From: Pseudomonas fluorescens
GTDB taxonomy: Bacteria; Pseudomonadota; Gammaproteobacteria; Pseudomonadales; Pseudomonadaceae
Direction of reading: 5' to 3'
Assembly (NCBI RefSeq): GCF_003732425.1
Contig: NZ_MOBX01000013.1
Coordinates: forward strand, 1 to 64,000
Length of the DNA: 64,000 nt
The notes under the pieces are model-generated. The model saw only the letters and a list, made by a program, of their open reading frames with translations. It was not told where the DNA came from and ran no database searches. The translations under genes and the position numbers were made by a program. Positions 26,835 through 36,900 of this stretch are shown here, piece after piece (positions within the stretch are counted from its first letter, which is position 1; the number at the start of each line of letters is the position of its first letter).

Positions 26835-27722
26835 TCAAACGGCTTGTTCGTGAACGTTGCGTCGGGATTTTTCAACAGCTTTCTGCTGATTGACCTTCTG
26901 GCAGAAACGCACAATGTTCGAGTTTTTTATAAAGTCGAAATTGATGATATTGCACTTTTTTGCCCAGTCGGATTTGTCAGGGTCGAACCATGTGTCGAGA
27001 TCCTCGAGAATTCGTTGAGGGCCGAAAGCGGTAAAGCTGGTTGCCGACAGCGACCATGGGTACAGGGTGCTGATGTTGGTTTTCATTACTTCTTTGATAT
27101 AACCCTGCAGTTCGGACGTAGTGACGAATTGTTGACCGATCCACTTATGTTCAATTTGTTTATAAAACCGATTCTCCTGTGTACTCCAGGTCATCGGAGC
27201 GGCCACCATGATTCTTTGCAATGGACTGATTGCCTTGAGCTGGCCCAGAGTCATATGCAGATTCTGTTTTGGAATCATGCGGTCACCCAGGTGTTTCAAC
27301 ATCAATGCCCGAAATTCAGAATGATCAAAGGAAGTCTTGCCACTTCCCAGCTCATGGAAGTCGAGAATAATGAATTCATCGCGGTTTCTTTCATAAAAGC
27401 CTTTTAAATCACGTACAAGGTCTTCGAGCGTACGAGAGGAAAGGTAACCTCCGTGGTGAAAGCGGAACTTTGCCAGATCTGTCGCGTTGTCATCGACCGT
27501 CAGGCGCACATCGAGAGCCCGGGCGCCGCGATTAAGTTGTGAAAAGAAGGGTGCATCCTGACAGGCCAGCCAGTTCTTGCTTGGGAGTAGCGCATAACTT
27601 GCCTCACCGTCGCAACCAGCGTTATGTGCGCCTGGCAAGGTCAATTCAAATAGCGACAAGTTGTCGATTTGCGGCGTGTCTGCCATCCATTGATAAGCTT
27701 GGAAGTTGTCAAGGTTGTTCAT
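26835..27722 (-). CDS. PI-PLC X-domain protein
   Basis: A 295-residue protein of the phosphatidylinositol-specific phospholipase C-like fold. The N-terminal catalytic region contains LTLPGAHNAGC (active-site-type His about 33), RALDVRLTVDD with the Asp-Arg pair, and FRFHHGGYLS for the second His. There is no clear signal peptide. Substrate is unknown; bacterial relatives cleave phosphoinositides or GPI anchors, and some act as virulence factors. It is on the same strand as the glycosyltransferase and the large metalloprotease-like protein, but spacers of about 120 bases argue against tight coupling. Confidence 0.85.
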   Translation of the reverse strand: MNNLDNFQAYQWMADTPQIDNLSLFELTLPGAHNAGCDGEASYALLPSKNWLACQDAPFFSQLNRGARALDVRLTVDDNATDLAKFRFHHGGYLSSRTLEDLVRDLKGFYERNRDEFIILDFHELGSGKTSFDHSEFRALMLKHLGDRMIPKQNLHMTLGQLKAISPLQRIMVAAPMTWSTQENRFYKQIEHKWIGQQFVTTSELQGYIKEVMKTNISTLYPWSLSATSFTAFGPQRILEDLDTWFDPDKSDWAKKCNIINFDFIKNSNIVRFCQKVNQQKAVEKSRRNVHEQAV

Positions 27723-27841
27723 GTTTTACATCCTGCAATTGGGTTTGATTTTTGTATAAGTTGTGCGCGCAGGATGTTTATAACGGTTGTTTGTTGGTTT
27801 ACCAAGTTTGCTATTAATGCAAATCGTGTAGAAGTAGTCTC

Positions 27842-29152
27842 TTATGGGTTCGGTATTTGTTTATCGTTGCGGTTTTTTGCTTCGATCCATTGCGACATGT
27901 ATTTCGTGCTCTTGTGCGAGTGATGGCGGAGCATACTTCCAGTGAAGTTTTTGGCTCTCAGGTCATGCATGTGCTGTTGGCAATAACGCAGTTTTTCGAT
28001 TAGCGCCAAACCATGTATGGATTGCGAGTAGCGTTCATTCAGCAGCGTATACCCCGCTTGGCAGGCCTCTTGCCAACGCGCCTCATCGTTGTAAAGCGCC
28101 ACGGCGTTGCCGACGAACTCGCTTGCGCTCGATGTGACCGCACCGGGCCAGGCGTGACCGCCGTGCATACCCTCGGCGCCAATCGGTGTTGTGATGCTGG
28201 GGGTGCCACAGAGCATGGCGTCGACCAGTTTGCCTTTGATGCCAGCGCCAAAGCGCAAAGGCGCCAGGCAGATTCGTGCGGCAGACATCACCTGCAATGC
28301 ATCTTCGGCCCAGTTCATGATGTGGAAACCTTCGCTGGCGTTATGCAGCGCGGTCGCTTTAGGCGGCGTGTAGGCGCCGTAGATGTGCAATTGTGCCTGG
28401 GGTAATTGTTGGCGAATCAGCGGCCAGATCGTGCTTTTCATCCATAGCACCGCATCCCAGTTGGGTGCGTGGCGGAAGTTGCCGATACTCAGGAAGTGCG
28501 CCCGATCTGCAAATGCCGCAGGTTCGACCGCAGGCGGGTCGATCATCAACGGGCACCAGTGCAGTAATTGCCGGGGCAAGCCGAACTGCTCGATCAGCAA
28601 TCGGATTTCCACTTCGGAGATCATCAGGTTCAGATCGCAGCGGTACAACGCCGCAATTTCTCGCTTGGCCAAATCACTACCGGCCATCAACTCAAACTCT
28701 TCGTGCAATGCCGGTGCAAACAGATCGCTGAAGTCATCCTGATCGCTGTTGGTTTTCAGGCGCTCCTTGAGTCGATGGTGGCGGGCGTGGCGCAGGCTTT
28801 GCAGATCGGAGGTCTCCAGCACGCGGAGCGCATTCGGACAGTGTTTCTCCACGCGCCAGCCGAACTGCTCCTCCATCATGAACTGGTCGAACAGGACAAT
28901 GTCCGGCGCCAGTTCGCGGATGAAGGTGTCAAAACTGCTGTTGTTGAGTTCTATGGGGACTTCGCGAATACCCAGCGCAGCCAGATCTTCCTTGTGCTCG
29001 CCGGGGCCTGCCGGGCTGCTGAAGGTAATCGCCCAACCCTGCTGCAAGAACGTTTCAAGAATTTGCATGACGTGCCCGCTCGCCGCCGAGGAGCGCGGCT
29101 CGGGCCAGACGTATCCGATAACCAGGACTTTGGTAGCGGCGGGTTGAATCAT
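27842..29152 (-). CDS. Glycosyltransferase, GT-B fold
   Basis: A 436-residue glycosyltransferase of the GT1/GT4 type. The N-terminal domain starts TKVLVIGYVWPEPRSSAASGH. The C-terminal domain has FLSIGNFRHAPNWDAV, LHIYGAYTPP, and the donor-site block ICLAPLRFGAGIKGKLVDAMLCGTPSI with the E/K-type sugar-nucleotide pocket. Acceptor is unknown. AAGGA lies eight bases before the ATG at 29152, which is a better start than 29161. It sits 127 bases downstream of the giant toxin-like gene on the same strand, so modification of that protein or of a surface glycan are both possible. Confidence 0.85.
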   Translation of the reverse strand: MIQPAATKVLVIGYVWPEPRSSAASGHVMQILETFLQQGWAITFSSPAGPGEHKEDLAALGIREVPIELNNSSFDTFIRELAPDIVLFDQFMMEEQFGWRVEKHCPNALRVLETSDLQSLRHARHHRLKERLKTNSDQDDFSDLFAPALHEEFELMAGSDLAKREIAALYRCDLNLMISEVEIRLLIEQFGLPRQLLHWCPLMIDPPAVEPAAFADRAHFLSIGNFRHAPNWDAVLWMKSTIWPLIRQQLPQAQLHIYGAYTPPKATALHNASEGFHIMNWAEDALQVMSAARICLAPLRFGAGIKGKLVDAMLCGTPSITTPIGAEGMHGGHAWPGAVTSSASEFVGNAVALYNDEARWQEACQAGYTLLNERYSQSIHGLALIEKLRYCQQHMHDLRAKNFTGSMLRHHSHKSTKYMSQWIEAKNRNDKQIPNP

Positions 29153-29279
29153 TGACAACATTCCTTCACGGCGAACGAGGGGTAAAAAAGGGCGCAATTA
29201 AACCACAGGGGTAGGGTATGCGCCCGATTGTCCAAAATATCCCTCAATACCGCAGCCAGGCTTGCTGCGTAAACCGACT

Positions 29280-32200
29280 TTAGAAGTGCGGGTGTGCCAG
29301 ATTCAGCAAGAGCGGCCCCTTCAGAAATTTCTCCGCTTCTGTACCATCTATGGCACGTTGGAGAGTCGCAAGGTTAAACGCAAAAGTGGCCGGATGAGTC
29401 CGGCTCTGATCGATCAGCGAGACCGCCACTGAATAGGACTCGGCATTGATCAATGCAGGGTTGTCTTGCACGATTTTCGGCCAGCTCTGGAGGGTCGCCT
29501 CAAACTCTTCGAAGTCTTTAACGCTCGCAAAAGCGTAGTGAGGGTTAGCGAGATTCTTCGGGTGTGCCTTGCGAGCATTTCGAGCGAAATCCATCAAGCC
29601 TGCCGCATCGTATTCTGCCGGGATGATACCGGCTCTGACTTCTCCGTAATAGAAATCAAGTGTGCCTGGCGCGCCGTGAGATATTTCGTGGACAAGAACA
29701 TCGCCAATCCGGGCATCGTCGTATTTGGCTACTTGGTACCATTCATCCAGGTTGTCAGGATAGATCGCAAGGAATTTCGCCGCGCTGTCATCCAGCTGCG
29801 TGCCCGCATCAAGACTGGCTTTCCAGTGTTTATAAGTTGTGGTTTTTAACGCGGCTAGTGTATCGGTGCCACGTTTGCGGAAAGACATATGGTGATGCCC
29901 CAACAATCCGAGGTCCTTGCGCATTGCCCGCAAATTCTTGCTCAGGTAGTTGATGGCTTCGTCCGAGTCCGTGCCGAAAACGTATTTGACAATAGAGCGG
30001 ACATCGTCATTTTCGATCTCCGACAATAGCTGGAGTGTGTTGTCCAGCTTGCTCTGAGCAAGCGGCGTGGCTTTTTTCAGATAGGCTTTTGTGTAACTGA
30101 AAGGTGTCGATCGTTTGAACAACCTAAGGAACGAAAATTTTTCTCGCGGCTTGATGTTTTTCAGGGCTGGCCCCCAGGCCTCGCCCCGTAAGTTCAGCGC
30201 GAACCATTCATCATTGTGGCGTGTCGCCCACACCTGAACGATGTCCTCAGACGCTTGCGCAGGCCGCCACTCTGCGAGGCGAATAGTGTCTGGATCAATT
30301 GTCGCGGCCAAGTGCCGTTGTGGAGGAGTGCCCGACCATTTGCGGGCATCGGAAAGCACGTTTTCCAGCTGGGCGAAACCGCTATTGAAGCCCTTGCGCA
30401 ACAGTTTCCCGCCCTTGAACAACAGATCGGGTACGCCGTCCAGCGGGTTGAACACATTATTGACCAACCCCAGACCCACTTTGGCCAGTGTGCTGGCTTT
30501 GGTGGCAATGGTCATGGTTTTGGCAACGATGCTGACAACCTTAGCCACCGCACCGACTACCAGCAAAATAGTCATCGCAGCTTCTAGCGCACACGCTCCC
30601 GCCCCTTGAATTTGTCGCTCGACGTCGTCCGAACTCAAGTCTTCGATACAGGATTTAAAGGGCACCACGAAATTGAGGAAGGTGTCCAGATCGGCTTCCC
30701 GATCTGCGCGCAGAGCCTCCAGGCGAGTCTGCCCCCAACATTCCCTGACCAACTCATCATAAGTTGCGATCGGTCGGTGCTTGAGTACGAAATTCGCCAG
30801 CGGGTCGAATTCGCTGGAGTAGAAACTCTGGTAATAACCTTTGATGGCCTCGGGGGACGAAGACATTGGCAACTGCCCGATCTTATCGATCACACCCGAA
30901 CTGACTTCAATGAGGCCGGGCGGGACGCCATGGGTATAACTCTCGATGTTCGTCGGCAGTGGATGCACTGTCGCAGGCAGCGAATAGCCTTTTTCGTCGC
31001 TGCGCACACTGGTATTCAGCAGGTTTTCTTTTTCAATCAGCGCCGCCAGCCGTGGATTTTCGCGACAGGTACCGTGCAGAGTGAAAAGTTCGTAACACGT
31101 CATCCGGCCCTCGAACTCGGCGCAGAGGACTACACCATAGCGCCCCTTTGACTCCTCTATTTCTTTATGGCTTTCCGTCGGTTTGCGTGAGGTAGTACCC
31201 AGGATTGTGTAAAGGGTCGACGATACGGGATTGGTTGGCAGATTGTTGAGCGTCTGAAGTTTCGCGACGGAGGGCCTGAGACTGAAAACCGTCACCTTGC
31301 CTTTCAGCAAGCGCGTTCTGTCCGCAATGGGCATTGCGCAAAACGCTTGCTTCAAGTGCGTGTCCATTGCCTTCATATGTTTGAGGTAATCGCGATTGAA
31401 TTGCCGGTGAAACTCACCATCAGGCGCAATCAGATTGGGCAGCATGCGAGGAAACTCTGTGTAGATGCTTCCTCCATTCTTCAGGTCCCATTCCCTGGTC
31501 GCCAGGTCATTGGACATGTGCAATTCCACAGGCGATAGAGAAGCCCGGTCGCCATAGGCATCTACCCACGCCAGATTGTTCTTCTGATGCATGACGTCAT
31601 GTTCCAGATAGCTGCATCCTTTGGCGACCTGCTCGAGGATGTCCAGTGAAACACTTCTACGGGTTGGCAAAGGGCGAGCCAGCGTGTCGGCCGTCTCAGC
31701 GAGTGTCCCGGCAAATCTGGCGTAAGCGCCGGAGGCTTTTTCAAGTGCGCCCCGGATCGATTTCGCTACGTCATCGTGGGTGATGATTTCGTTGAGTATC
31801 GCCCAATCGATCACCGCGTCTCCTGCCGCCAGCGCGTCGAGCGTCTTGCGGGATCCGGAGACCGCACTCAGCGTCGACAGTTGGTGCAATCCGGTATAGC
31901 TCATCGAGCGCGTCGATCCCGGCGCGATGGCTTCCTGCACTGCCACGATTCGGCAGAATTCGACCCATTGCGGGGTCCCCAACGCCAGGGTTGCAGGCAA
32001 CTCTTTCACCAGAAATTCCGGCGCAGCCTCAGCAAGTAACAAGTGAGCGGCCAACGCTGCATTTTTTTGGCTGATCCGGTGATGCCGGATGAGGTGCTTT
32101 TCGAATGCCGTCTGAACATCGGCGAAGGACTGCTCTATATGCTCGACGGCATATAAATCGAAACCTGCCACCTGATTACGCGGCTCTGGCTCACCGATTC

Positions 32201-33104
32201 GCGGATGAAGATCAAGCAGCAGGGACGTCAGCATCAACTGCTTGAGCGATTCATCTGATTGCGGTTGATTTTCGCGCGCGCCATACCAGCCCAAATCCCG
32301 CACATAGGTAGTGGCCCATTGAAGCGCAATGGGACTGGAAACCAGTCGTTCAAGAGTATGTTCAGCTTCCGAGCGTTTGAAAGGTGCCGCCCGCCCGCCA
32401 AAGATGCTGTGCGAAAGATGTTCCAGCAGAGACTGACCCTGCAAGTAACTGGAAATGAGTCTACGGAACTCGTTACGTTGATCGGCAGAAAGAGTGACCG
32501 AGTTGTCGACTCCAGACTTGATCATTTCCCAATAGTTACCAAACGACGGTGTCATTACAGGTGGTTGCGTCATGAATGTTGTCAGCTTGGAACATTCAGC
32601 AACGGTTTGGGGAATCAGAAAGTCATGAAACTTCAGCCATTGTCCCAGCTCGATTTGTTCAGCCAGGGAAATACATCCTCCGCTCAGTTCGGCCATTTCA
32701 ATAAGCGTCGAAAGATCATCTTTGAGGGTGGGTGCAAGTTTGAATGCGTTGGCGAACTCCAGTGTGTTACCTGAATATTTTGCTTGTATCTCACCTTCGG
32801 CTGTTACTGCAAATGTTGAGTCATCAGGGAACTTCAAAGTGGTCGCGAGTTTTTTGAAGGCCTCTTGCGCGCACAAGTTTTGCAGCATTTTCCTGCCAGG
32901 TTGCAAAGCGCTCTCAAGCGTTGAGCCGGATTCGAGGGTAATGGTTGTGCCGGCCAGATTGATGACCTGCGAGGGGCTGGTCTTGTTCTGGTACTGTTTT
33001 AACTTGTATATAACTTCCAGGCGCTCGGCGTGGTCAAGTTGAGTGTGGCGAACTGGATTCGGCAAATCATTGTGAGTTGTCCAGTTTATATTGGTAAGGT
33101 TCAT
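29280..33104 (-). CDS. Giant toxin-like protein with C-terminal aspzincin protease
   Basis: A 1274-residue protein with no signal peptide. Residues 1 to about 830 are a long soluble region that I cannot assign; its layout recalls the large dermonecrotic-toxin-like (DUF6543) proteins of Pseudomonas. Around residues 835-885 there is a hydrophobic, alanine/valine-rich segment (EAAMTILLVVGAVAKVV) that could insert in a membrane. The C-terminus carries HEISH (1139-1143), then GTLDFYYG (1147-1154), which fits the aspzincin M35 pattern HExxH plus GTxDxxYG; the Asp would be the third zinc ligand. NAESY (about 1220) also resembles that family. A translocating toxin with a protease payload is inference. 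No adjacent immunity gene is evident. Confidence 0.8.
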   Translation of the reverse strand: MNLTNINWTTHNDLPNPVRHTQLDHAERLEVIYKLKQYQNKTSPSQVINLAGTTITLESGSTLESALQPGRKMLQNLCAQEAFKKLATTLKFPDDSTFAVTAEGEIQAKYSGNTLEFANAFKLAPTLKDDLSTLIEMAELSGGCISLAEQIELGQWLKFHDFLIPQTVAECSKLTTFMTQPPVMTPSFGNYWEMIKSGVDNSVTLSADQRNEFRRLISSYLQGQSLLEHLSHSIFGGRAAPFKRSEAEHTLERLVSSPIALQWATTYVRDLGWYGARENQPQSDESLKQLMLTSLLLDLHPRIGEPEPRNQVAGFDLYAVEHIEQSFADVQTAFEKHLIRHHRISQKNAALAAHLLLAEAAPEFLVKELPATLALGTPQWVEFCRIVAVQEAIAPGSTRSMSYTGLHQLSTLSAVSGSRKTLDALAAGDAVIDWAILNEIITHDDVAKSIRGALEKASGAYARFAGTLAETADTLARPLPTRRSVSLDILEQVAKGCSYLEHDVMHQKNNLAWVDAYGDRASLSPVELHMSNDLATREWDLKNGGSIYTEFPRMLPNLIAPDGEFHRQFNRDYLKHMKAMDTHLKQAFCAMPIADRTRLLKGKVTVFSLRPSVAKLQTLNNLPTNPVSSTLYTILGTTSRKPTESHKEIEESKGRYGVVLCAEFEGRMTCYELFTLHGTCRENPRLAALIEKENLLNTSVRSDEKGYSLPATVHPLPTNIESYTHGVPPGLIEVSSGVIDKIGQLPMSSSPEAIKGYYQSFYSSEFDPLANFVLKHRPIATYDELVRECWGQTRLEALRADREADLDTFLNFVVPFKSCIEDLSSDDVERQIQGAGACALEAAMTILLVVGAVAKVVSIVAKTMTIATKASTLAKVGLGLVNNVFNPLDGVPDLLFKGGKLLRKGFNSGFAQLENVLSDARKWSGTPPQRHLAATIDPDTIRLAEWRPAQASEDIVQVWATRHNDEWFALNLRGEAWGPALKNIKPREKFSFLRLFKRSTPFSYTKAYLKKATPLAQSKLDNTLQLLSEIENDDVRSIVKYVFGTDSDEAINYLSKNLRAMRKDLGLLGHHHMSFRKRGTDTLAALKTTTYKHWKASLDAGTQLDDSAAKFLAIYPDNLDEWYQVAKYDDARIGDVLVHEISHGAPGTLDFYYGEVRAGIIPAEYDAAGLMDFARNARKAHPKNLANPHYAFASVKDFEEFEATLQSWPKIVQDNPALINAESYSVAVSLIDQSRTHPATFAFNLATLQRAIDGTEAEKFLKGPLLLNLAHPHF

Positions 33105-33236
33105 GAGAAATCCATTTGTTTGGTGTGGCGGATATCCTCATCTGTTCTTTGTCACCCATCAAGTAATGCTGTGTAAGTTTATTATTCAGTTGTTAATCAG
33201 GCGGGGTGTTTTTTCGCGATTAATGCAGGCAGCGTA

Positions 33237-33262
33237 GCCCCTTCGTGATTGTTTGAAGGGGC
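33237..33262. other. Hairpin after the lone receiver gene
   Basis: GCCCCTTC and GAAGGGGC form an eight-base stem with a ten-base loop, 17 bases beyond the stop of the 33279 gene. No clear T tract follows on the minus strand, so this is a possible but weak terminator. Confidence 0.35.
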
Positions 33263-33278
33263 GCAACAAAAAGCTGTG

Positions 33279-33638
33279 TTAGTTGATAATGCCTTTTACT
33301 TTGTCGCGTAACTGATCAATCGAAAACGGTTTACCAATTACGTGCATGTCTTCAGGCGCTTGAATGCCTTCGGCATAACCACTGGCGAATAGAATCGGCA
33401 GGGCGGGGCGAAATTTTCGTGCTTCTTTTGCCAGTTCAAGGCCATCCATGCCAGGCAAACCGACATCGGTCATCATCAGATCGATGTGTTTGGCTGCGTC
33501 CTTAAGAGCCTCGAGTGCCTGGTCGCTGCCGACCGCTTCGAGCACCGTGAACTCCAACTCCTCCAGCACATCAACAATCAGCATGCGCACGATGTTGTCG
33601 TCTTCTACGACAAGAATGGTGGGGGCGGAGGTAGACAT
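33279..33638 (-). CDS. Single-domain response regulator
   Basis: A 119-residue receiver with acidic pair EDD (about 12-14), phospho-acceptor Asp in MMTDVGLPGMDG, the switch Ser in ASGY, and Lys in VIGKPFS. There is no output domain. It resembles the C-terminal receivers of the hybrid kinases nearby, and is divergent from the 33901 kinase with a 262-base spacer, so it probably takes phosphate from one of them. Confidence 0.9.
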   Translation of the reverse strand: MSTSAPTILVVEDDNIVRMLIVDVLEELEFTVLEAVGSDQALEALKDAAKHIDLMMTDVGLPGMDGLELAKEARKFRPALPILFASGYAEGIQAPEDMHVIGKPFSIDQLRDKVKGIIN

Positions 33639-33900
33639 ATTGGGCTCTCGAAAGTCAGTTCAGGATCGCCGGCCGATCAAAAGTGCCGGGCTCTTGCATC
33701 AGTAAGTGGCGCAGTGCCACAAGTTCCCTGCCTGCAACAAAAAAAGCATAGCCGCAGACGGGCGCGCAAGGATAACTGTTCAAGGTTGTAAACGTGCCGG
33801 TGAATGTAGGAATTTGCGGCGAAAGGTGTGAGAAAAATGGATCCATGCCGTCGTTTTGGGGCAAACTCCCTGTTTTTCAACAGTTCGACAAGGCTGCCCC

Positions 33901-36900
33901 ATGTCCTCTCCGTCTACGGTTGATGAGCAACGGTTTCGCAAACTCCTGAGCCGCAACATCAGTCTGCCCTTGGGCGTCGGTGTGCTCAGTGCCGTGTTCT
34001 TCGTGTCGCTGATCACTTATCTGCTGTCGGTTATCCAGTGGGTGGAGCACACCGACCGGGTGATCAATAACGCCAACGAAGCGGTGAAGCTCACTGTGGA
34101 TCTGGAAACCGGCATGCGCGGCTTCCTGCTCAGCGGTGACGAGCATTTCCTCGATCCGTACGAAACGGCCAAGCCGCGCATCGCGGTGGCCCTCAGTACC
34201 TTGCTCGAACTGACCGCCGACAACCCGGTGCAAACCGATCGTCTGCGCCGTCTGCAAGCCTTGCAGGTTGAGTGGTCCAATTACGCCCAGTCGATGATTG
34301 ATCTGCAGCGCTCCAGCGGCGATTACCGGGGCGCGGTCAAGGCCGGACGGGGCAAGCGCCTGACGGACGAAATCCGCAAGCAATTCGAAGACGTCATCGA
34401 AACCGAACAGGTCCTGCGCACCACGCGCAATGAAGACGTGCGCCGCACCACGATCTGGAGCATCAGTCTCTACCTGATTTTCATCGCGGGTATCAGCGGC
34501 TTGCTGGCTTATATCGGCAGGCGCGATCTGGTCAATCTCTCCGACAGTTACAGCGCCACACTGAACGCACAACAAGCCAGTGCCGAGCGTCTGGAACAAC
34601 AGGCCTGGTTGCGCAATGGTCAGACCGAACTCGCCGAGCAGGTGCTGGGGCAACTGACGCTGAATCTGCTGGGGCGCAATATTCTGCAGTTCTGCGCGCA
34701 ATACATGGGTACCGCCGTGGCCGCGCTATATGTGCGTGAAGAACACGGTGGCCTCAAGCGTGTGGCCACTTACGGCTTCTCCCGCGAACAGGAAGAGCAG
34801 GATCAGGCGATCTACAGCGGCGAAGGCATCGTTGGCCAAGTGGCGCAGCAGGCGCGGCTGATTCGTCTGGATTCGGTGCCGTCTGACTACTTTAAAGTCA
34901 GTTCCGGGCTGGGCGAGGGCTTGCCGCATAGTGTGCTGGTGGTGCCGACCAGCGATGACGACCGCGTCAATGGCGTGATCGAACTGGGTTTCCTGCGTCC
35001 GCTCTCGGATCGCGATATCGAACTGCTGGAACTGATTGCCGGCAACATCGGCACCTCCATCGAAGCCGCGCGCTATCGCCAGCGCCTGCAGGAAGTGCTG
35101 GCCGAAACCCAGCAACTCAACGAAGAGTTGCAGGTGCAACAGGAAGAGCTGAAAACCGCCAACGAAGAACTGGAAGAGCAGTCGCGGATTCTCAAGGAGT
35201 CCCAGGCGCACCTGGAAACCCAGCAAGTCGAACTGGAACAGACCAACGAGCAGCTTGCCGAACAGGCGCAGACCCTGGCCGAGCAACGCGATGCCATGGA
35301 TCTGAAGAACACCGAACTCAATCAGGCCCAGGTGCAACTCGAAGAGCGCGCCGAAGAATTACAGCGCTCAAGCAAGTACAAATCCGAATTCCTCGCCAAC
35401 ATGTCCCACGAACTGCGCACGCCGCTGAACAGTTCACTGATTCTGGCCAAGTTGCTGGCGGAGAACCCGCAGGACAATCTCAGCGCCGAACAGGTCAAGT
35501 TTGCCGAATCGATCTACTCCGCCGGCAACGATTTGCTCAACCTGATCAACGACATTCTGGACATCTCCAAGGTCGAGGCGGGCAAGCTCGAGGTGATTCC
35601 GGAGAACACCAGTGTTGCGCGTCTGGCCGATGGTCTGCGCAGCGTGTTCGAGCCTTTGGCGGCAGACAAACAGCTGACCTTCAGTGTCGATTTACAGCCC
35701 GGCGCGCCGGGCATGCTGTACACCGACCGCCAACGTCTGGAGCAGGTGATCAAGAACCTGCTGTCCAACGCGGTGAAATTCACCGAGAAAGGTACGGTGA
35801 GTCTGACCATCGCCGGTCAGCCTGACGATCGGATTGCGTTCATCGTGCGCGATTCGGGTATCGGCATTGCCGCCGATCAGCAGGAGAGCATTTTCGAAGC
35901 CTTCCGCCAGGCCGACGGCACCACCAACCGCAAGTACGGCGGCACGGGTCTGGGCCTGTCGATTTCGCGGGATCTGGCGACGTTGCTCGGCGGTTCGATC
36001 AGCGTCAGCAGCACGCCGGGACAGGGCAGCGTGTTCACGCTGGTGTTGCCGCAGCAGTTCGACGAGTCCAATGAAGTGCCTTTCGCGCCGTTGACCTTTA
36101 CCCCGCCAGCGGCTGTGGTCAGCGCGCCTGTAGCGCCGGTGGTTTCGCCGTTGGCGCCGGTGCACATTCCGCGCTTCGCCGATGACCGCAACAAGGCGCC
36201 ATTCTCCACGCGTTGCATTCTGGTGGTGGAAGACGAGCCGAACTTTGCGCACATCCTCTACGATCTGGCGCACGAACTGGGCTATCAGTGCCTGGTCGCC
36301 CATGGTGCGGATGAGGGTTATGACCTGGCCAAGGAATTTGTCCCGGATGCAATTCTGCTCGACATGCGCCTGCCGGATCACTCTGGCCTTACCGTGCTGC
36401 AACGCCTGAAAGAACACGCTGAAACCCGGCACATCCCGGTGCACGTAATCTCGGTCGAGGACCGGGTCGAAGCGGCGATGCACATGGGCGCCATTGGCTA
36501 TGCGGTGAAACCGACCACGCGCGAAGAGCTCAAGGATGTGTTTGCCCGTCTCGAAGCCAAACTGACCCAGAAGGTCAAGCGTGTGCTGTTGGTCGAGGAC
36601 GACGATTTGCAGCGCGAAAGCATTGCGCGGCTGATCGGCGACGAAGACATCGAAATCACCGCCGTCGGCCTCGCGCAGGATGCTTTGGAGCTGTTGCGCA
36701 CGACTATCTACGACTGCATGGTCATCGACCTGAAGCTGCCGGACATGCTTGGCAATGAGCTGCTCAAACGCATGTCCACCGAAGACATCTGTTCGTTCCC
36801 GCCGGTCATCGTCTATACCGGTCGCAACCTGACCCGCGATGAAGAGGCCGAACTGCGCAAGTATTCGCGTTCGATCATCATCAAGGGCGCACGCTCGCCG

